A DNA stretch of 64,000 nucleotides from Taxillus chinensis (Eukaryota; Streptophyta; Magnoliopsida; Santalales; Loranthaceae): the NCBI GenBank assembly GCA_023512835.1, contig CM042092.1, positions 2,691,293 to 2,755,292 of the forward strand, written 5' to 3'. Shown here in pieces: positions 1 through 13,900 of this stretch. The position numbers and the translations under genes were made by a program. How positions within the stretch are numbered: position 1 is the first letter of the stretch; the number at the start of each line of letters is the position of its first letter. The notes under the pieces were generated by a model that did not search any database, had not been told where the DNA came from, and saw nothing but the letters and a program-made list of their open reading frames with translations.

Positions 1-1250
1 AAGATTTTCAATTTTTGTTTATACTTAATTTCCTTTTATAAAATATTAAAACTAACAAGTTAGAAAATCATGCTAGTTGATGTCATCTATTTGAATTCAT
101 GCCCGCAAGCCGAGGACAATCCGCAAATGAAAAGGTCGTAATAAAATATCCAAAATATTTTGTATAATTAACTCATTGAAATTGTCATAAAATCATGACG
201 GGTGATTGTATGGTTATAATTGTTTTTTTTCCTTTCTCTCCTGCTAGGTTATTCAAAAATTGACCAGTTGTACGTAAATGCGCATTACGCTTTGAAAATG
301 GTACGGCCCAATACCATGCATCCATGCGTGGCTACACCACCCGCCCGCTCACCCGTGCATCCACATATACCCCAAATGCGCGCCGCGCCCGACTGCACAT
401 TATATTTTAATTTCAATGCTTAATAAATGCCTAACCCGCCTCGTCTCTGGACTCAGAGTGCGATCTGTGCCAGCCATGATTGGACCAGATCTTCCCCACT
501 TAATCATTTTCCTTGCGACCAATTAATGCAACTCCATGAGTATTTCACTTAATAAAAAGGTGGTTGATTAATTATTATTATACGATGAAAATGAGAATAA
601 GGATGAAGTTTTATAATTACCTTATTATGTTTGGTTTGGTATGGGAGATAATAAAATAATTATTTTGACTAAAATAATTCATTCTTAAATTATTTAAATT
701 TCATAAATATAAATTATAATATAAAAAATAAATAAGCCACCAACCTAAAGCTAATTAAACCTAGCCCTCCTCTCTTTCTTTGTTGTTGTCGTTGGACACC
801 ACTGAAAGGACCATTGTGTTTCGGTTGTGAACCAATAGTAGCAGCTGCGGGGGAGGGGTGGGGAGGGGAGGGGATCGTGGCTTCGATATCAGCCCCCCCT
901 AGATATCCATCTTTGTATATATATATATATACACAATTTCATTGGAAATAACCCAAAAAAAAAAAAAAGGCTGCTGCTTACGAAATTGGTAGAGATGTGT
1001 AGTCGTTTCGTTTGTTGCTTTCCTGACATTCTTTCTCCGGTGACGATAGATGGAGGTTATGGACAGATAGGTGGGGTGCGGCGGAGGTTTTAAAGAGATG
1101 ATGAGTAGTACCTCGATTAGGACGTAGAATTCATGTTAATTTTAAGCATTTTGGCAAATAAAAAATGAGCGATGCCTTTTTTTTATTTGTTGTATGTGTT
1201 TTGGAATATACATAGGTGCCGGTTTTTTAATCCAATTTTTGTTGTAGTAT
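1..1250. other. intergenic DNA, no gene seen
   Basis: No ORF here shows plant coding features or a recognisable family. The stretch holds a TA microsatellite near 916-932, an A run at 955-968, a G-rich patch near 848-873 and otherwise AT-rich sequence. The 67-residue ORF near 220-423 has no domain and looks random. Confidence 0.6.
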
Positions 1251-1259
1251 ATTGTTGAC

Positions 1260-2775
1260 CTTGGATTGAACGGATTGATTAGACTGGTAAATCGGTGACT
1301 TTGGCACTTAACTGGATTTTACAGAATCAGCTGATTTTTAAAAAATTATAAATATTTATTTAATTTAATTTATAATGTAATTTTAATTTAAAATTAATGA
1401 CTAATATTAACATTTCACTTTAATTTCATTTCAAACTTTATTCAAATTTTCTTTTATTATGAATTTATGTCACTAAATTTTTAAATTTATTAATAATTTA
1501 TGTTAGAAATACATATTAAAAATAAATAAGTATTATATTAAAAGTATAATTTTAATATATTAATTTAAAATATTTATATATAATTATTAATTATATGATT
1601 GGTTCGACTAGTGATCATCCAACATCATAATAAAACAAATACAACATCACATTGACAGTCTTTAAAACCCATGACCTAGACCTAACGAATGAAATATATT
1701 ACATTGGTTTTAATTTAAAATGATTCCAAAATCTTTATCTTATAATAGTTTAGGAATATGTTCATCCGCTGATAGGAATCTCTATTTCTTTAAAATATAC
1801 CAATAAACTCTTGCTTGATCAATAAGCCGTTAAACTTCAAATCTCAACAATGCAAATATATCGGATCAGTGATTGGATCACTTACCCTCTGTTTGGTAGA
1901 TATAAATTTTCCATGGAAAATACTGACGGTATAGAAAAGGTATTGAAAATCATTTTTTCAGTGTTTGGTAGACATGGAAAACGTACAGTAGAGATCAAAA
2001 AGGCATCGAAAATGCACAGTAAAAACACATTCAACGGCTATAATTTTATGACATTGCAAACAGTGGAATTATATATGGAAAATCTACATAAACCATTTTA
2101 TCCCAAAAATACCCTCTTTTCTTTTTGTTCCATGACGCTACTGCTCCCAGATCTACGCAGCTGCCGGAAACGCTTGCATCCGCCGGTTCAACCACAGCCC
2201 TCGATAGTGTGGGATCAAGGCAGCACGGAGGTTTCCCCTGTCGCGTGAGTCCCCTCCTCTTCTTCCTCAAGTACCACTACGATCGCCCGGCCCAGATCTT
2301 CCCAAACCGGATCCACCGCCTCAGTATTGATGGCCTCTAACAGATATGCATCGACGCTGCTCATGGAGTGAGGATTGAGGCCATGAAGTCGACACTGCCC
2401 ATGGGATGAGGGTTGAGGTCGTGAAGCCGCCAGGAACAGAGAGCTATGGAAGAGATAGGTTATGATATGAGAGACGGGAGGAAGAGAGGGTAAGAGAGAG
2501 AAAAAGGAAGAAATTAATATAAAAATAAATAAGTACTTAATTTGAAAACTGAGTGAAGGATAAAAATGGTATTCACCTTAATTATATATAAATATATTTA
2601 TTTTATTTTGTTATTATATAATTAATTATTATTATTTTTACATCCTTTTTATCTCTTTTCCATATCAACCAAACAACACTATCAAAAATATTTTTTCCAC
2701 ACATTTTCTGTGCCTTACCAATCAGAGGGTTAGTGTCTTAACCGGATTAATATCTGTTCCGATTTTGATAACTAT
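1260..2775. mobile_element. MITE (family copy 1) split by nested insertions
   Basis: The outer element is flanked by a 9-bp direct repeat ATTGTTGAC at 1251-1259 and 2776-2784, read as the target-site duplication. Its core (about 1325-1600, AT-rich) matches the MITE at 53256-53778 closely over several hundred bases, and its right end (TTAACCGG...TTTTGATAACTAT, 2738-2775) matches that element's right end. The left end is more diverged. Two insertions split the copy: a PIF/Harbinger-like MITE at 1885-2729 and a stretch of about 235 bp near 1617-1855. The superfamily is MULE- or hAT-like; a 9-bp TSD favours MULE. Confidence 0.7.
1885..2729. mobile_element. PIF/Harbinger-like MITE nested in the outer MITE
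   Basis: It starts CCCTCTGTTTGGTA and ends with the near reverse complement TACCAATCAGAGGG, so the terminal inverted repeat is about 14 bp with one mismatch. It is flanked by TTA on both sides (1882-1884 and 2730-2732), the 3-bp duplication typical of PIF/Harbinger elements. At 845 bp with no transposase it is non-autonomous. The small ORFs inside (1850-2340) are not gene-like. Confidence 0.75.
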
Positions 2776-2784
2776 ATTGTTGAC

Positions 2785-4480
2785 ATGTGATTCAAAACTC
2801 TAAGAAAATGGTAAATGAAAAAAATGTTTAGCAAAAAATTATAGCAACGTTATAAACCGTTTCGCTTCAGTATTAATCCCTCACAATTTTTTTCTTAAAC
2901 AGAATATTCCCCCAAAAGGAAAGGTAGAAACATCAAAATTTATGTGAAAAACCTTTCCAATACGTACGGGTAATTTATTATCAAAAAATTGACAACTTTA
3001 GTTCAAGTTGTTGTACTGAGACCCCTAAAAACTAGGATATATTTACCTCTAAAAAATTTACCTTTTCCCCATAATAAAACTCACACCTCAAATAACCTTA
3101 GAAATATATCCTACTCCTAGTAGTCTGAATTTTTTAATTATTTTCTCTTCTCCTTCACACTATAGCTAATTCCATTACGAGTTTTTTGGTTGATGCTTTG
3201 CTTCAATACCACTTCGTTGGTATTTATAGCCATAGCCAATCCAAAAGCATCCAAAGGCTGTGTTAAAGAAAAGTCATAGCCGTTCCACACATGGGGGTGG
3301 GCTGCACTAACTAAAAAATTATACAAATAAATGTTTGAATCACTAGTTTATCAGTTCAATATGATCGATTCGATTCTAATAATTATAATCTAATGTCATA
3401 TTTATATTTTTCAAACTTTCTGCACAATTAAAAAATAAATAAAAAAAAAAAAAAAAAACTAGATCCGGCTTCTTTAAATAGTCTCCAAAACGCCTGTCTT
3501 GAATGCTCCAATTGTAAATTTATTTTAGTTTGTATTTATTTCTTAAAAGGAAACGAGTTGTTATTGGGGATTGGTGACAATTTCAAACTTTAAACACGAT
3601 TTCCGTTATTTATTATTATTATTATTTTGAAAGCATGATATATGAGGAGGAATAAAATTAAAAAGAATAGTATATATATTTGGAAACCAGGTATTAAACG
3701 ATGCTAAAACAGGAAATAGTTCATAATATTTACGGTTTTCACGAGGAACTTATCGGCTTGTACAATTAGGAAAAAAATTAAACTAAGCTGCGGTAATCAT
3801 AAATACTTACTATACATATTAAATAATAATATAGAAAAAAACTTATGTAATTTTTGATAACGCATATCATATAAAAATTACTTTGGATACTTTTGATTGA
3901 AATATTTTCTGTTTTTATTTTTAAATATAATCTAAAATAAAATTTAAAAGTTATTTTTAATTGTTAGGTAATAAAAATTATAAAAAATAAAAATAATATT
4001 TTATTATTTTTAATTTTATATTTATATACCTAAAAATAATTATTATATTTTCAAAATATAAAAAAAATAGGTAAGCTATGTGCCAAACTGCAGTAGTCTT
4101 TCCATACGCATGGGACACACACATTGGAAGTCGGAATATATTAATTACTACTGTTATTCCTAAATTTATGTTCGCCTATCTCACAAAATGTTGATGAAAT
4201 TAATTACCAGATATAATAAACATTATATTATGGATATAAATGTTAATGAAGTTGTGTGTTCCTGTGTTAACGAAGGATTTAATTATTTATATATTAATTA
4301 CAATTTACATAATATATATTAATAATAAATTAATTAAAGTTTAGAACAGTGTCGCGTCAGAGTCCCCTCCTCCCGATTCGGTCGTTAGCTCGCCGGGTCG
4401 CCCCGTCCTGCATCCGGGCCCACTAAATCTTTGCTTTTGTTTTTTGTTTTTGTTTAAAATACAATTCATTCCCCAAATTA
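2785..4480. other. AT-rich intergenic DNA upstream of the VTT gene
   Basis: No gene is seen. The stretch is AT-rich with a long A run near 3437-3459 and TTA repeats near 3607-3626. A GC-rich patch at about 4350-4425 may be the distal promoter of the gene starting at 4970; no convincing TATA box could be assigned. Confidence 0.5.
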
Positions 4481-4491
4481 TTCAACCCGAA

Positions 4492-4569
4492 TCCGTTTCC
4501 GTTTAAAATGCGAAGATTGTGTACCCGAACCCGTTTCCGTTTAGAATGCGCGTTTCCGTTAAAATGGGA
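4492..4569 (+). repeat. three imperfect copies of a CCGTTTCCGTTT motif
   Basis: The motif CCGTTTCCGTTTAAAATGCG at about 4493 recurs as CCGTTTCCGTTTAGAATGCG near 4530 and, shortened, as CGTTTCCGTTAAAATGGG near 4550. It lies about 400-480 bp upstream of the VTT start codon and could be promoter or distal leader sequence. It is only a local tandem duplication by eye. Confidence 0.5.
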
Positions 4570-4681
4570 AGATAACAGACCACCCGCAAACCGCCACAGC
4601 GAGCGACGGATGCGAAGTTCGTCGCCTTCTCGGCATCGGTTTGTCAGATTGATTCCACCGCGAAACGGACCCATCGACGGA

Positions 4682-4789
4682 AAGAAAAAGAGAGATAGAG
4701 AGAGAGATTGGGTGGGTGGGTGTGTGGGGTTTCGCGGGGCCGATGATGGTGTGAGGTGAGCTTCGGAGAGAGAGAGAGGGATAAAGATT

Positions 4790-4820
<31 letters not shown>

Positions 4821-4850
4821 GCAGGGAGGGAGGGATAGAGGGAGCGCTCC
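4682..4850 (+). promoter_or_regulatory. GA-rich tract in the promoter/5' leader of the VTT gene
   Basis: About 160 bases dominated by GA dinucleotides (4690-4708, 4767-4781, 4791-4820), interrupted by GGGT and GGGA repeats, end roughly 120 bp before the chosen ATG. GA/CT tracts in leaders and core promoters are common in plant housekeeping genes and are bound by BPC/GAGA-factor proteins; that role is inferred here. Confidence 0.5.
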
Positions 4851-4969
4851 GTGAGGATCGAGGGTGGGTGGGCTTCGGTCTCGCGCATCGTCATTCAAGG
4901 TTCCGACAACAACCGCAGACGACCGACGCTGCTCGGAGGTGTGCCGGACTTGGCGCCGCAAGGTTCTCC

Positions 4970-7900
4970 ATGGCCTTCACCTGGTTTTCCTTCATCCGTA
5001 TCTCCCTCCTCCTCCTCCTTCTCGCCGCAGCCATCGCCGCTGCTTGTTTCAGTCTCCCCGTTGAACAGGTACACCCAATCGCCCTATGTCTATATATCCC
5101 CTCTGAATCCCTCTCGTCTTCTCCCACCTACCACCTGCTTCTTCGATTGTTCTAGTGTTATTGTTATATTTCATTATCGCCGGGTTTGTTGGTTTTCCAA
5201 TTCGGCCTATGTTTTGTTTTTCATGGAACTAAATTAAACATATGTGCTGTCATATTTGTGGTTGGAACTGTAATTAGGTTCTAGGAGGTAGGCAACCTAT
5301 GAATTACAGCGAAATGAGGAAGAAAACGCAGATAGCCTCCCTTAAAACAGACTAAAAAAATTTATAATATTGTTTTAGGACTCAAAGCAGTGGGGCTTTG
5401 ATTGGAATTATGATATTCAAGCGTTAAGCTGCACTTTCGTCTTTTGTATTTTTTTGTATTTTGCAGATTTTGAAGGACTTCTTAGCGTGGGTTGAGAATG
5501 ATCTGGGTCCTTGGGGGCCAATTGTTCTGTAAGTTGACTGCAATTCCCTATATTATGCGACTTGCTGCCTTGTTTTTGTTATTTTTTTAAGCAGAAAGTT
5601 TCTGTTGCTACGTTCTATACAATAACTTTGGCCTTATTGAGCATTTGATCAGCGGATTTGTTTGTTCCATTTCTTCTTGGTGTTTTAACTTCGTCTATTC
5701 AGTGTGCCTGGTTAGGTTGGGGAGCTAGGAGACTGTTCTCAGCCTCTTTATTTTGTTTATTTTTCTGAAGTTGCTGTTGTGCTATTCGTGTGGTGTCTTG
5801 CTTCATATTCAGTGAGGCCTGGCTGGCTAGCCTGGCTCCCTATCACCCCTGCGGGTTGTTTGGTGGGCAATAAATATTTACTTTCAAAAACATTGTTGCC
5901 CTGCTTTCTAGAGGTCTCAATTAAATCATGATCTGAATGACAAAAAATTGCCTGCTTTCCCACGGTTTGCAGATGTTTTTCCTGATCTACCACTATTTTA
6001 AAAATATTCTCAAAAAACAACCTTTTTATCACTGCCGCAGATTCATCCAGCCAGAAAGTTGGCAAGGAGTGAGAAGCTTCTGTTGAGGGAGAGAGAAAAA
6101 GAGAGAGTATGAAATAACTGGGTTGAGATTTTCAGTCCCCAAATATCTGTCCTATCCCTTCTCTCTTTCTCTCTGATTTTCTGCTGGGTTGAACTGGTTT
6201 GATTTTATGCCTCGGGCAAACATCTTGGCTTTAAGCAAATTGAACTCCGGGCCCTTCCACCTCAGTTCTTCCACGCACTTCCCCAGCAGCTTCGGTCCTT
6301 TTTCTCCCCTGCTAGCTGCTTCAATGTGTGGGCCTTCATGTCTGTCTTGTAGCAGATGGCCTAATTAAATGATACCAAGAGAGAAGAGGAGTGAGCAGAA
6401 GATGAGGTCCTCTTCCTCGAGCCACTAATTGAGGAGGTGGTTGGAGCTTGGTGTCTTGGTGATCTGCTGTAGCTGTTGCGCTGTCTTCATGCCAGAGATC
6501 TTATCTCTCTTTGTCTCTCAAAGTCTGCTGATGAATCGCACTGGAAAATACAAGGCTGCTAGGTGGAGCAGCGACATGGGTATCAATTGTGATGATTAGG
6601 ATGAAAGGGTGGTATTTGTGGAATGTTTATTAATGTATTTATATGATGGTAGATTGGGAAAATCACGGGAGAAACCATGGTAAAGCAAGCATTTTTTCTA
6701 TGAATGACTATCTGAATTGAAGTAGATGTGCCGAATCTGAATTCCAAAATACATTAAACAATATTAACGATACCGGTTTTATTAGTTTATCCCTAAATAT
6801 TTATTTTTTAAGGAATAGTTTGCTTTATATATATGTCCACAAATGTGATTTCAATTTTTTGGGAGGGCAATTTAATCAATTGAAGCTCAATGGGAGGTCT
6901 TAGGTCTTAATGAAAATGTCACAATATCTTGGTTTTACTGGGATATAGGAATTTATAGATGTAAAACATTTTTTTTAATGTCTTACTGTATGAGTTGGCT
7001 CTCATTCAGACGTGAACAAAAGCCAACAAATGCAGCCTAAGTGTAAGAAAGGTAACTTCTCGGATGCTTTTCATGATGAGTGCCTTAATATGTTTGTCTG
7101 TCATTTGATCTACGCCTCTAATCAGATCAGGGTATTCTTGAAGAATAGTTAGAATAAGTAGGGATGACAAAATGAAACTGACTTGCCCTGACCCGGGCTG
7201 TCACGACCTGATTTGACCCGCCCGATAAGCCATCGAGTAGGGCTCGGGTTTTGTTCGACCCGTTTCGTCCTGAAATTTTTAAAGAAATATAAAGTAAAAA
7301 TGCTGCCCTGCTCCGGCTTGCCCTGACCCGACCTGTCCCGAACTTTACAAACCTCTGGTCGGGTTCGGGTCAAACTATATATTTTCGGGTTAAGTTCGGG
7401 TCGGTCGATATCTGGGCCTGATCCGACCCATTGCCATCTCTAAGAATAAGATGTGCTCTTTCCTTCTTTTTTTTTCCCTGTTAGAGATGGTATTGTAGTT
7501 CATGCTGTCTACTCAATGATTCCAACCAAATGGATTACTGCAACATCACTATGCTTATTGGATATGATTTTAATGTTTGGATGTTTTATTTAGAACTTGT
7601 ACATATTATGGTGAATTTCGCAGGGCTGTTGCATATATTCCTTTGACAGTTTTGGCAGTTCCAGCTTCTGTACTTACTGTGAGTATTAAAATTCCACCAT
7701 GGTGTACTAATTTAATTTTCATTTGTAGTAGGCACCCTTTCATGGTTGCTGATCATTTATTGAAGTAAAAATGTCTTGTATTCAGGTTTATTTCTAAGAT
7801 AGCCTCAGAAGTATTACTGTTTTCATGTTTCTTGACACAGATTACAAATAAAATTTTCTGCAATTGTTTAGGTGGAACTTTGAATGGCTTCATTAATGAT

Positions 7901-10900
7901 GTTTCATTTATCTTTTCCTTTTTTCCTTTCATCTTTTGATATGTCAAAAATCAAATGAACATAAAGAATAGAATTAAAGTTATTGCTGATTGTTCCTGAG
8001 ATTACATTGTTGAGGAAAAAGTTATCACACGTACTAAAAGCTGTTATCTGGTATATTACAGCTAGGTGGTGGTTACCTTTTTTGGGTTGCCGGTGGGCTT
8101 TGTTTCTGATTCTATTGGTGCAACCCTTGGTGCACTTGCTGCATTTCTGCTCGGAAAAACAGTAAGTTTTTAATCAACTCTGCTGGCATTCAATTTTTCG
8201 TGCCAGTTTTTCTTGTACTGACACTTATTTTGCTGCATTCCTGTATGACAGATTTGTAAGTTTCTTAAAACAAAAAAAAACTCTTGGCATTCAGTTCTTT
8301 TTGATCATTTTGAGTTGTAGCTTCTTTTTCTACTATTATTAAATTTTCTTTTAATGGATGTTTGGTGCATAAGAAATCTATTAACCTTCTGTGGCTCCAC
8401 ATTTTAATGTAGTTTTTTCTTTGCTTTTATGATGCCTGCAGGTTGCAAGGTCATTTGTTATTTCGAAGTTGAAGGATTATCCCCAATTTCAAGCTGTTTC
8501 AACTGCAATACAAAGATCTGGATTTAAGGTTTGTAGAATTTATGCTTGATTTTGGCAATTCACTGCATTATATGTTGTTTATGTCATTTACATTACAACT
8601 CTTGGAAATGGAAAGACGTTTCCTTCTGTTTTGTTTTTCTATTGATAGCTTTATTGTTTCATTTTACAGATTACATTGTTGCTTCGTCTTGTTCCCATGC
8701 TTCCGTTCAACATGTTAAATTACCTCCTATCAGTGACTCCTGTTTCGGTCGGGGAATATGTGCTGGCTTCCTGGTTAGGAATGATGGTATCTTCTTCTCC
8801 ACCTTTAGTTGATGAGCAATTTCACATTTCTTTAGCTTGTTAGTGGCCTAGTTTAGTAATGTTGCTTTTAGAAGAAATTATTTTTTTCGTGCTTTTAGAA
8901 TAAGTTACCGTTAAAATAAGCGAGATAAGTGGTTAGTAAAATATAATTTAAAAAAAATATGATAGGTATTTGGTAAATTAAAAACGAAAGTGCTGTAAAG
9001 ATTTTAAATACAAAAATATTCTCTTTTATTGTATTATAATTTAAAAAAATATTAAAAAATCAACATGCCACACACACAACCCTCCATCCCCACCCCCGTT
9101 GCATCTGTGCTCCCCTCACCGCCCGCTGCACACCATATCTCCCCCTCCCCATCCCCATCCCCCCAACCCCTGCTGCTCCCACGTTACCTGCCTAGTTTGT
9201 CATACAAGGTTGAAATTCATATCCCCATCCCCCACCCTTACTATCCTCACGTTACCCGCCCATCCCCATCCTACTGCCTCCCAATCCCACGCCCTGCGGC
9301 ACACCATCCCATCGGCCCTCTAGCGTAGTGTGGCATAGGTAGGTATGAAAGGATAATATTGGTATTTTAGATTTTTTAAATTGCTTCTTGATAAAACAGT
9401 TTATAGAAATAACCTTTAAATTGTTTCTGCAGTAAAAAAAGTAAAAGTTTTTTTTATAAGCTTATTAAATATCTTTTATTGTTTTTGCTTATAAAATAAG
9501 CAAAAGTAGCCTCCCAATAGCAATCACAAGGTTCTAAAAGTTGCCAGATGGTTAAGGATCACCTTACATCTAATTGGCATCTGATTGGACTAGGTGTTTT
9601 TTGTATTTTTCAGTAATTTTAAATAAATTTTTGTATAGAAACATGATTAACAAAATCAGCATCTAAATAGACTAGGCAGTTTTTGCCTTTTCTGACTATT
9701 TTTTTAAAAAGGTTAGTACAAAAACATGATAAATATATAAATTTAACAAAATAACAGGCAAATATATGTTTTCAATAAACGCACCTGATAAGATCCAACA
9801 AGTATATGATTAACATGAGTCTAAATCTCAATGACCCTTGTTATATCATTTATCACTCATCATCACCATCACCATCCACTTCAAAGACCCTATTTTCATG
9901 TGAATCTTCAGATTTTATCTCCTTTTCTTCTACATTTGTTGATATTTTTTTTCTAACAAAAAAAATACCATGTAAGTGGCCAAGATGGCCATTTAAGCAT
10001 TCAATTGCTGCCGGCCACCCAGAACTTGGAAGAACATCCTGTGGATGTTTTTTTTTTTTTTGGACAAAATCAGTTTGGGCAGGGGGCTGACTCCACCTAG
10101 GTGGCTGCTTGGGACATCTTTTAGAACATTGAACAACCTCAAGTTTTATAAATGATGAGCTTTTCATTTTTAAGAATGATAATAGTAAATAACTAAAACA
10201 ATTTGTCACCAAGTCAACTTACCTTCCTGGGATGACCACGACTACATTTACCTTATTGGGGTTTATAGTAACAAAAACATCATCATTTTATGCCAGAATC
10301 ATCTTGTTAGCCCTCTTCTAGACAATATATCTTGCTGTTAAAAAGTTTTATTGTAAGGACTTGTACATTAGAATGAGAGCAATTCAAAGATCAACCACTT
10401 TTGCTAATGGAATATCCTGTTTGGTGTTTTTAAACACTTCAAAAAATCATGATTAAATGGCGATTAGCTGTAATTCAATGGTCTAGTATAGTGCCAACCC
10501 AGAACGATGAATAATCGCCAATTAAGCCAAAAGATGGTCATCAATGATTTTAAAGAAGAGAAATGAAGTAGTGATGGTGACAGGCAACTGGTGCTGATTT
10601 GCAACAATGCTGTGCAACCAGTGCTGATTTGTGATGACGATGCACAGGATCTGTGTTGACCTGTGATGATGTCTACTTGTTGTCTGCGGCAGCCAGTGAC
10701 GATGACCCGTTTGCAATGGCGAAGAATTGAGTCTATGGTAGGCTGATTTGTGACGAGCAGTGAAGAAAGGAGTGTGGGATTGCACCACTTTGCGATGAGT
10801 GTTGTCATGTCATAAAAGCCCACCAAGCTGATTTATAAAATAAATTGAAATTAGAAAAAATGTATATATTTATAAAACTTTTTTTAATCAATCTTTGATA

Positions 10901-13900
10901 ATTCATTAACTAGAAATTAATAAATAAGACCAATCACTCTAATAATTTAATTAGAGTTTGGCATGTGGCATACCCACACTTACAATTGTGAGTTGTTAAT
11001 TAAAATAATAAAAAAGTTAATAGAGTAGATGAAAAAATAACATTCAATACTTTTCATTTCTTTTTGTTAAAATTAGTGAGGTGGAATGTTGAAATTATTT
11101 TTTAAAATTATAAACTTATAGGATTTGTGAAATTTATAATATTTTGGTGTTTAATTTTATTAAAATAATTTTAAAAAGTCATCAATTAATCTCAATTAAT
11201 TTTAATTAATCTCCATCAATTATGATTAATCTTAATTAATTTGTCTTCACTGTTTCATTAAACAACATTGATTGACGTGATTTAGAAAGTTGTTTCTAAA
11301 TCATTTAATGCATTTAAAGGTTGGCCATATTTGGGTGTTAAGCCATAAGTTACTTTTTCTCTATTTTTGCATCAAAAAGCTCTTCTAGTTGAGTACATAA
11401 ATTTTGCCCCCATATCCATTCAATTTTAAATTGAATTCCTTGGATCTATATAATAATATAATTTATTATGATTTATGTGAAAAACTGAGAATGCTCATAT
11501 TTCTTTTCTTTGGTACATTAGAGGTATATATAGACTATAGTCAAACCTCAAAAATATAAAAGTTAAATACAATTGGGAAACATTAATCTAGAAAATATAT
11601 TGAATAAATATAGTTGAGGAAAAGACAAGTAATAAATGAAATTGAGAAATAGCAACTTGGTAATGCGCTCTTTGTAAATGCTCTCTTCGAACTCCTTTAT
11701 ATCGGGACTTCTATGTTTTGAAACTTGTGTTTCAAGTTTATCCTTAGATTAGAAATCAAGACTTCTATGTCTTGGAACTTTTCTTGTGAGTTTGTCTTCG
11801 AATCTTTACTTGAGATTTGAGTTAGTTGAGACTTGAGAATAGTTCTGAATCTCATGTCTTGATTCAAATATTTTTTCACTCTCTTTCAAATTGGTGAATA
11901 AGTATTTTCTATTATCAGCTTGGATAGGATAATTTTAAACCCTGAATTATTTAAATCTTTGGTAAAAACATGAGGCAGCTCTCCATCGGAGATCACTATT
12001 ATTATTTTTTTTTCGGAGTTTGCGGGAATGACTTTTTACTTTGGGCAGACCGTATTTTTTTGTCTATTTCGATATTATTCATGGGTATTCTTTTTGAGCT
12101 TGTTGTATGCTCATCTAGCACACACTACTTGTATGCGTTCTTTCTGTTTTAATAAATTTTATTACTTATAAAAAAAACATGAGGCAATTAGCCATGTGTA
12201 TATAAGGTGTACAGGTCAATTTACTCTCCAACTTCTCATTGATGAAGTGTCTCAATTTCAAATATGTTTTGTTCAATCACGTTGGATATGATTGTGAGCT
12301 ATGTTTATTGCAGACTTATTATCATAATAAAGTTTCATAAGTTGGTTAAGATTCAACAACCTTTCATAGGATAATCGAATACCAAAATTTTAGTCCAAGT
12401 AATTAAGTAATTAATTGAAAAAACTAAAATAAGCTAAAATATAAGAATAAACTTTTAATTGAGAATTTATTATTGATAAAAGTCAACTTAGATGAATAAT
12501 TCATCCCTTTAATGGTCTATGTACTGGTATAACTAACAACTAAAAATTGAAAACCTATTAAAAAAGGAAAACTATGATAAAAAACTAATTTATCACGATT
12601 TAATATTAAATACGAATTACATAAGGAAACTAGGCTAAAATAGACTCCTTATCAAAGAAGTCATCTTGCACAACATTGTAAAGTGCATGTGGTGGTGGCA
12701 TGTGCACAACATGGGCTGCTCACCGCGCACGTTGCGGGCTTGCCTTACATGGGCATGAGCATGGCTTTGCCAAGTATTCGATTTACACCTCAATTTAGCC
12801 ATCAGTTCAAGGATGATTGAAGGAATTAGCCCTATAAAGAGAATGGATCTACTAGAACAAACTCATAAACAACTGGCTTCGATCAGTCATGATATTTTTC
12901 GGTATTTCATGAAGCTTCACCATATTATATATGAATGCCTTAATACACTAATAGCAGTAAAAGAATGCTTAAGAAGAATGAAGTGAACACTCATATTGAG
13001 TTTGTCCACCACCACTAAATTAGATTCATAGCCATTGTTATTGGGAAGCCCTTCTACAAAATCCATTAATAGATCTTTTCATATGCTCTTTAGAATTGTA
13101 AGTGGCTGCAACAGTCCCATGAGTCACCTCTGATTATACTTGACCTTTTGACAGATGTCACATTTGACATCATCTTTTTCACTTCACTATTGAGATCTTC
13201 CTAATAGAAGGAATGTTTAATTCCAATATGTATGCACAATCACCCGAATAACATCCTTGCTGTCGAGACAGAGTCTCCTCTTGCAAACTAGGGACATTAG
13301 ATGCATAAATCATATTTTTGTAATATGGAAGCCTATCCTTGAGACAAAATTTCTCAACTTCATCTTCATGGTCCTCCAGCTTCTTTACAATCTCCATAGA
13401 CTTAGCATCAAACTAGAGTATCTCAAATGTGATCCCATATTCTCCATTCAACACCACTAAGAGCTAAGCATTTAGCATCATCTTCAAAATAGAAAGTTCA
13501 TAGCATAGGGTTGTCCTCTTGCTGGGATAATGCATAACCACCTTGTTCTCACGATTAGGTTGATAGACTATGTCATACTTGAATCTAAGAATCCTTACAA
13601 GAAATTTTTGTCGCTCCGAGGTCATGATCTTTTGCTCAAATAGATGCCTTAATGCCTATTGATTAATGACACAATTGTGAACTTTCTTTCCAATAGTTAT
13701 AGATGCCATACCCACCTCTATCATAACCAAGAACTCTCTAACATATGCACTCAAGATATTTTCATTGGACCGAAGGCTTTGAATACATAAGCCAATGGTC
13801 TATTCTCCTGTACTAGGACTGCTCCAATGCCATGTTCACTTGCATGAGTGTACACTTCTAATGACTTCCCAAAGTTGGGCAAGGTTAAGATAAGAGTTTG

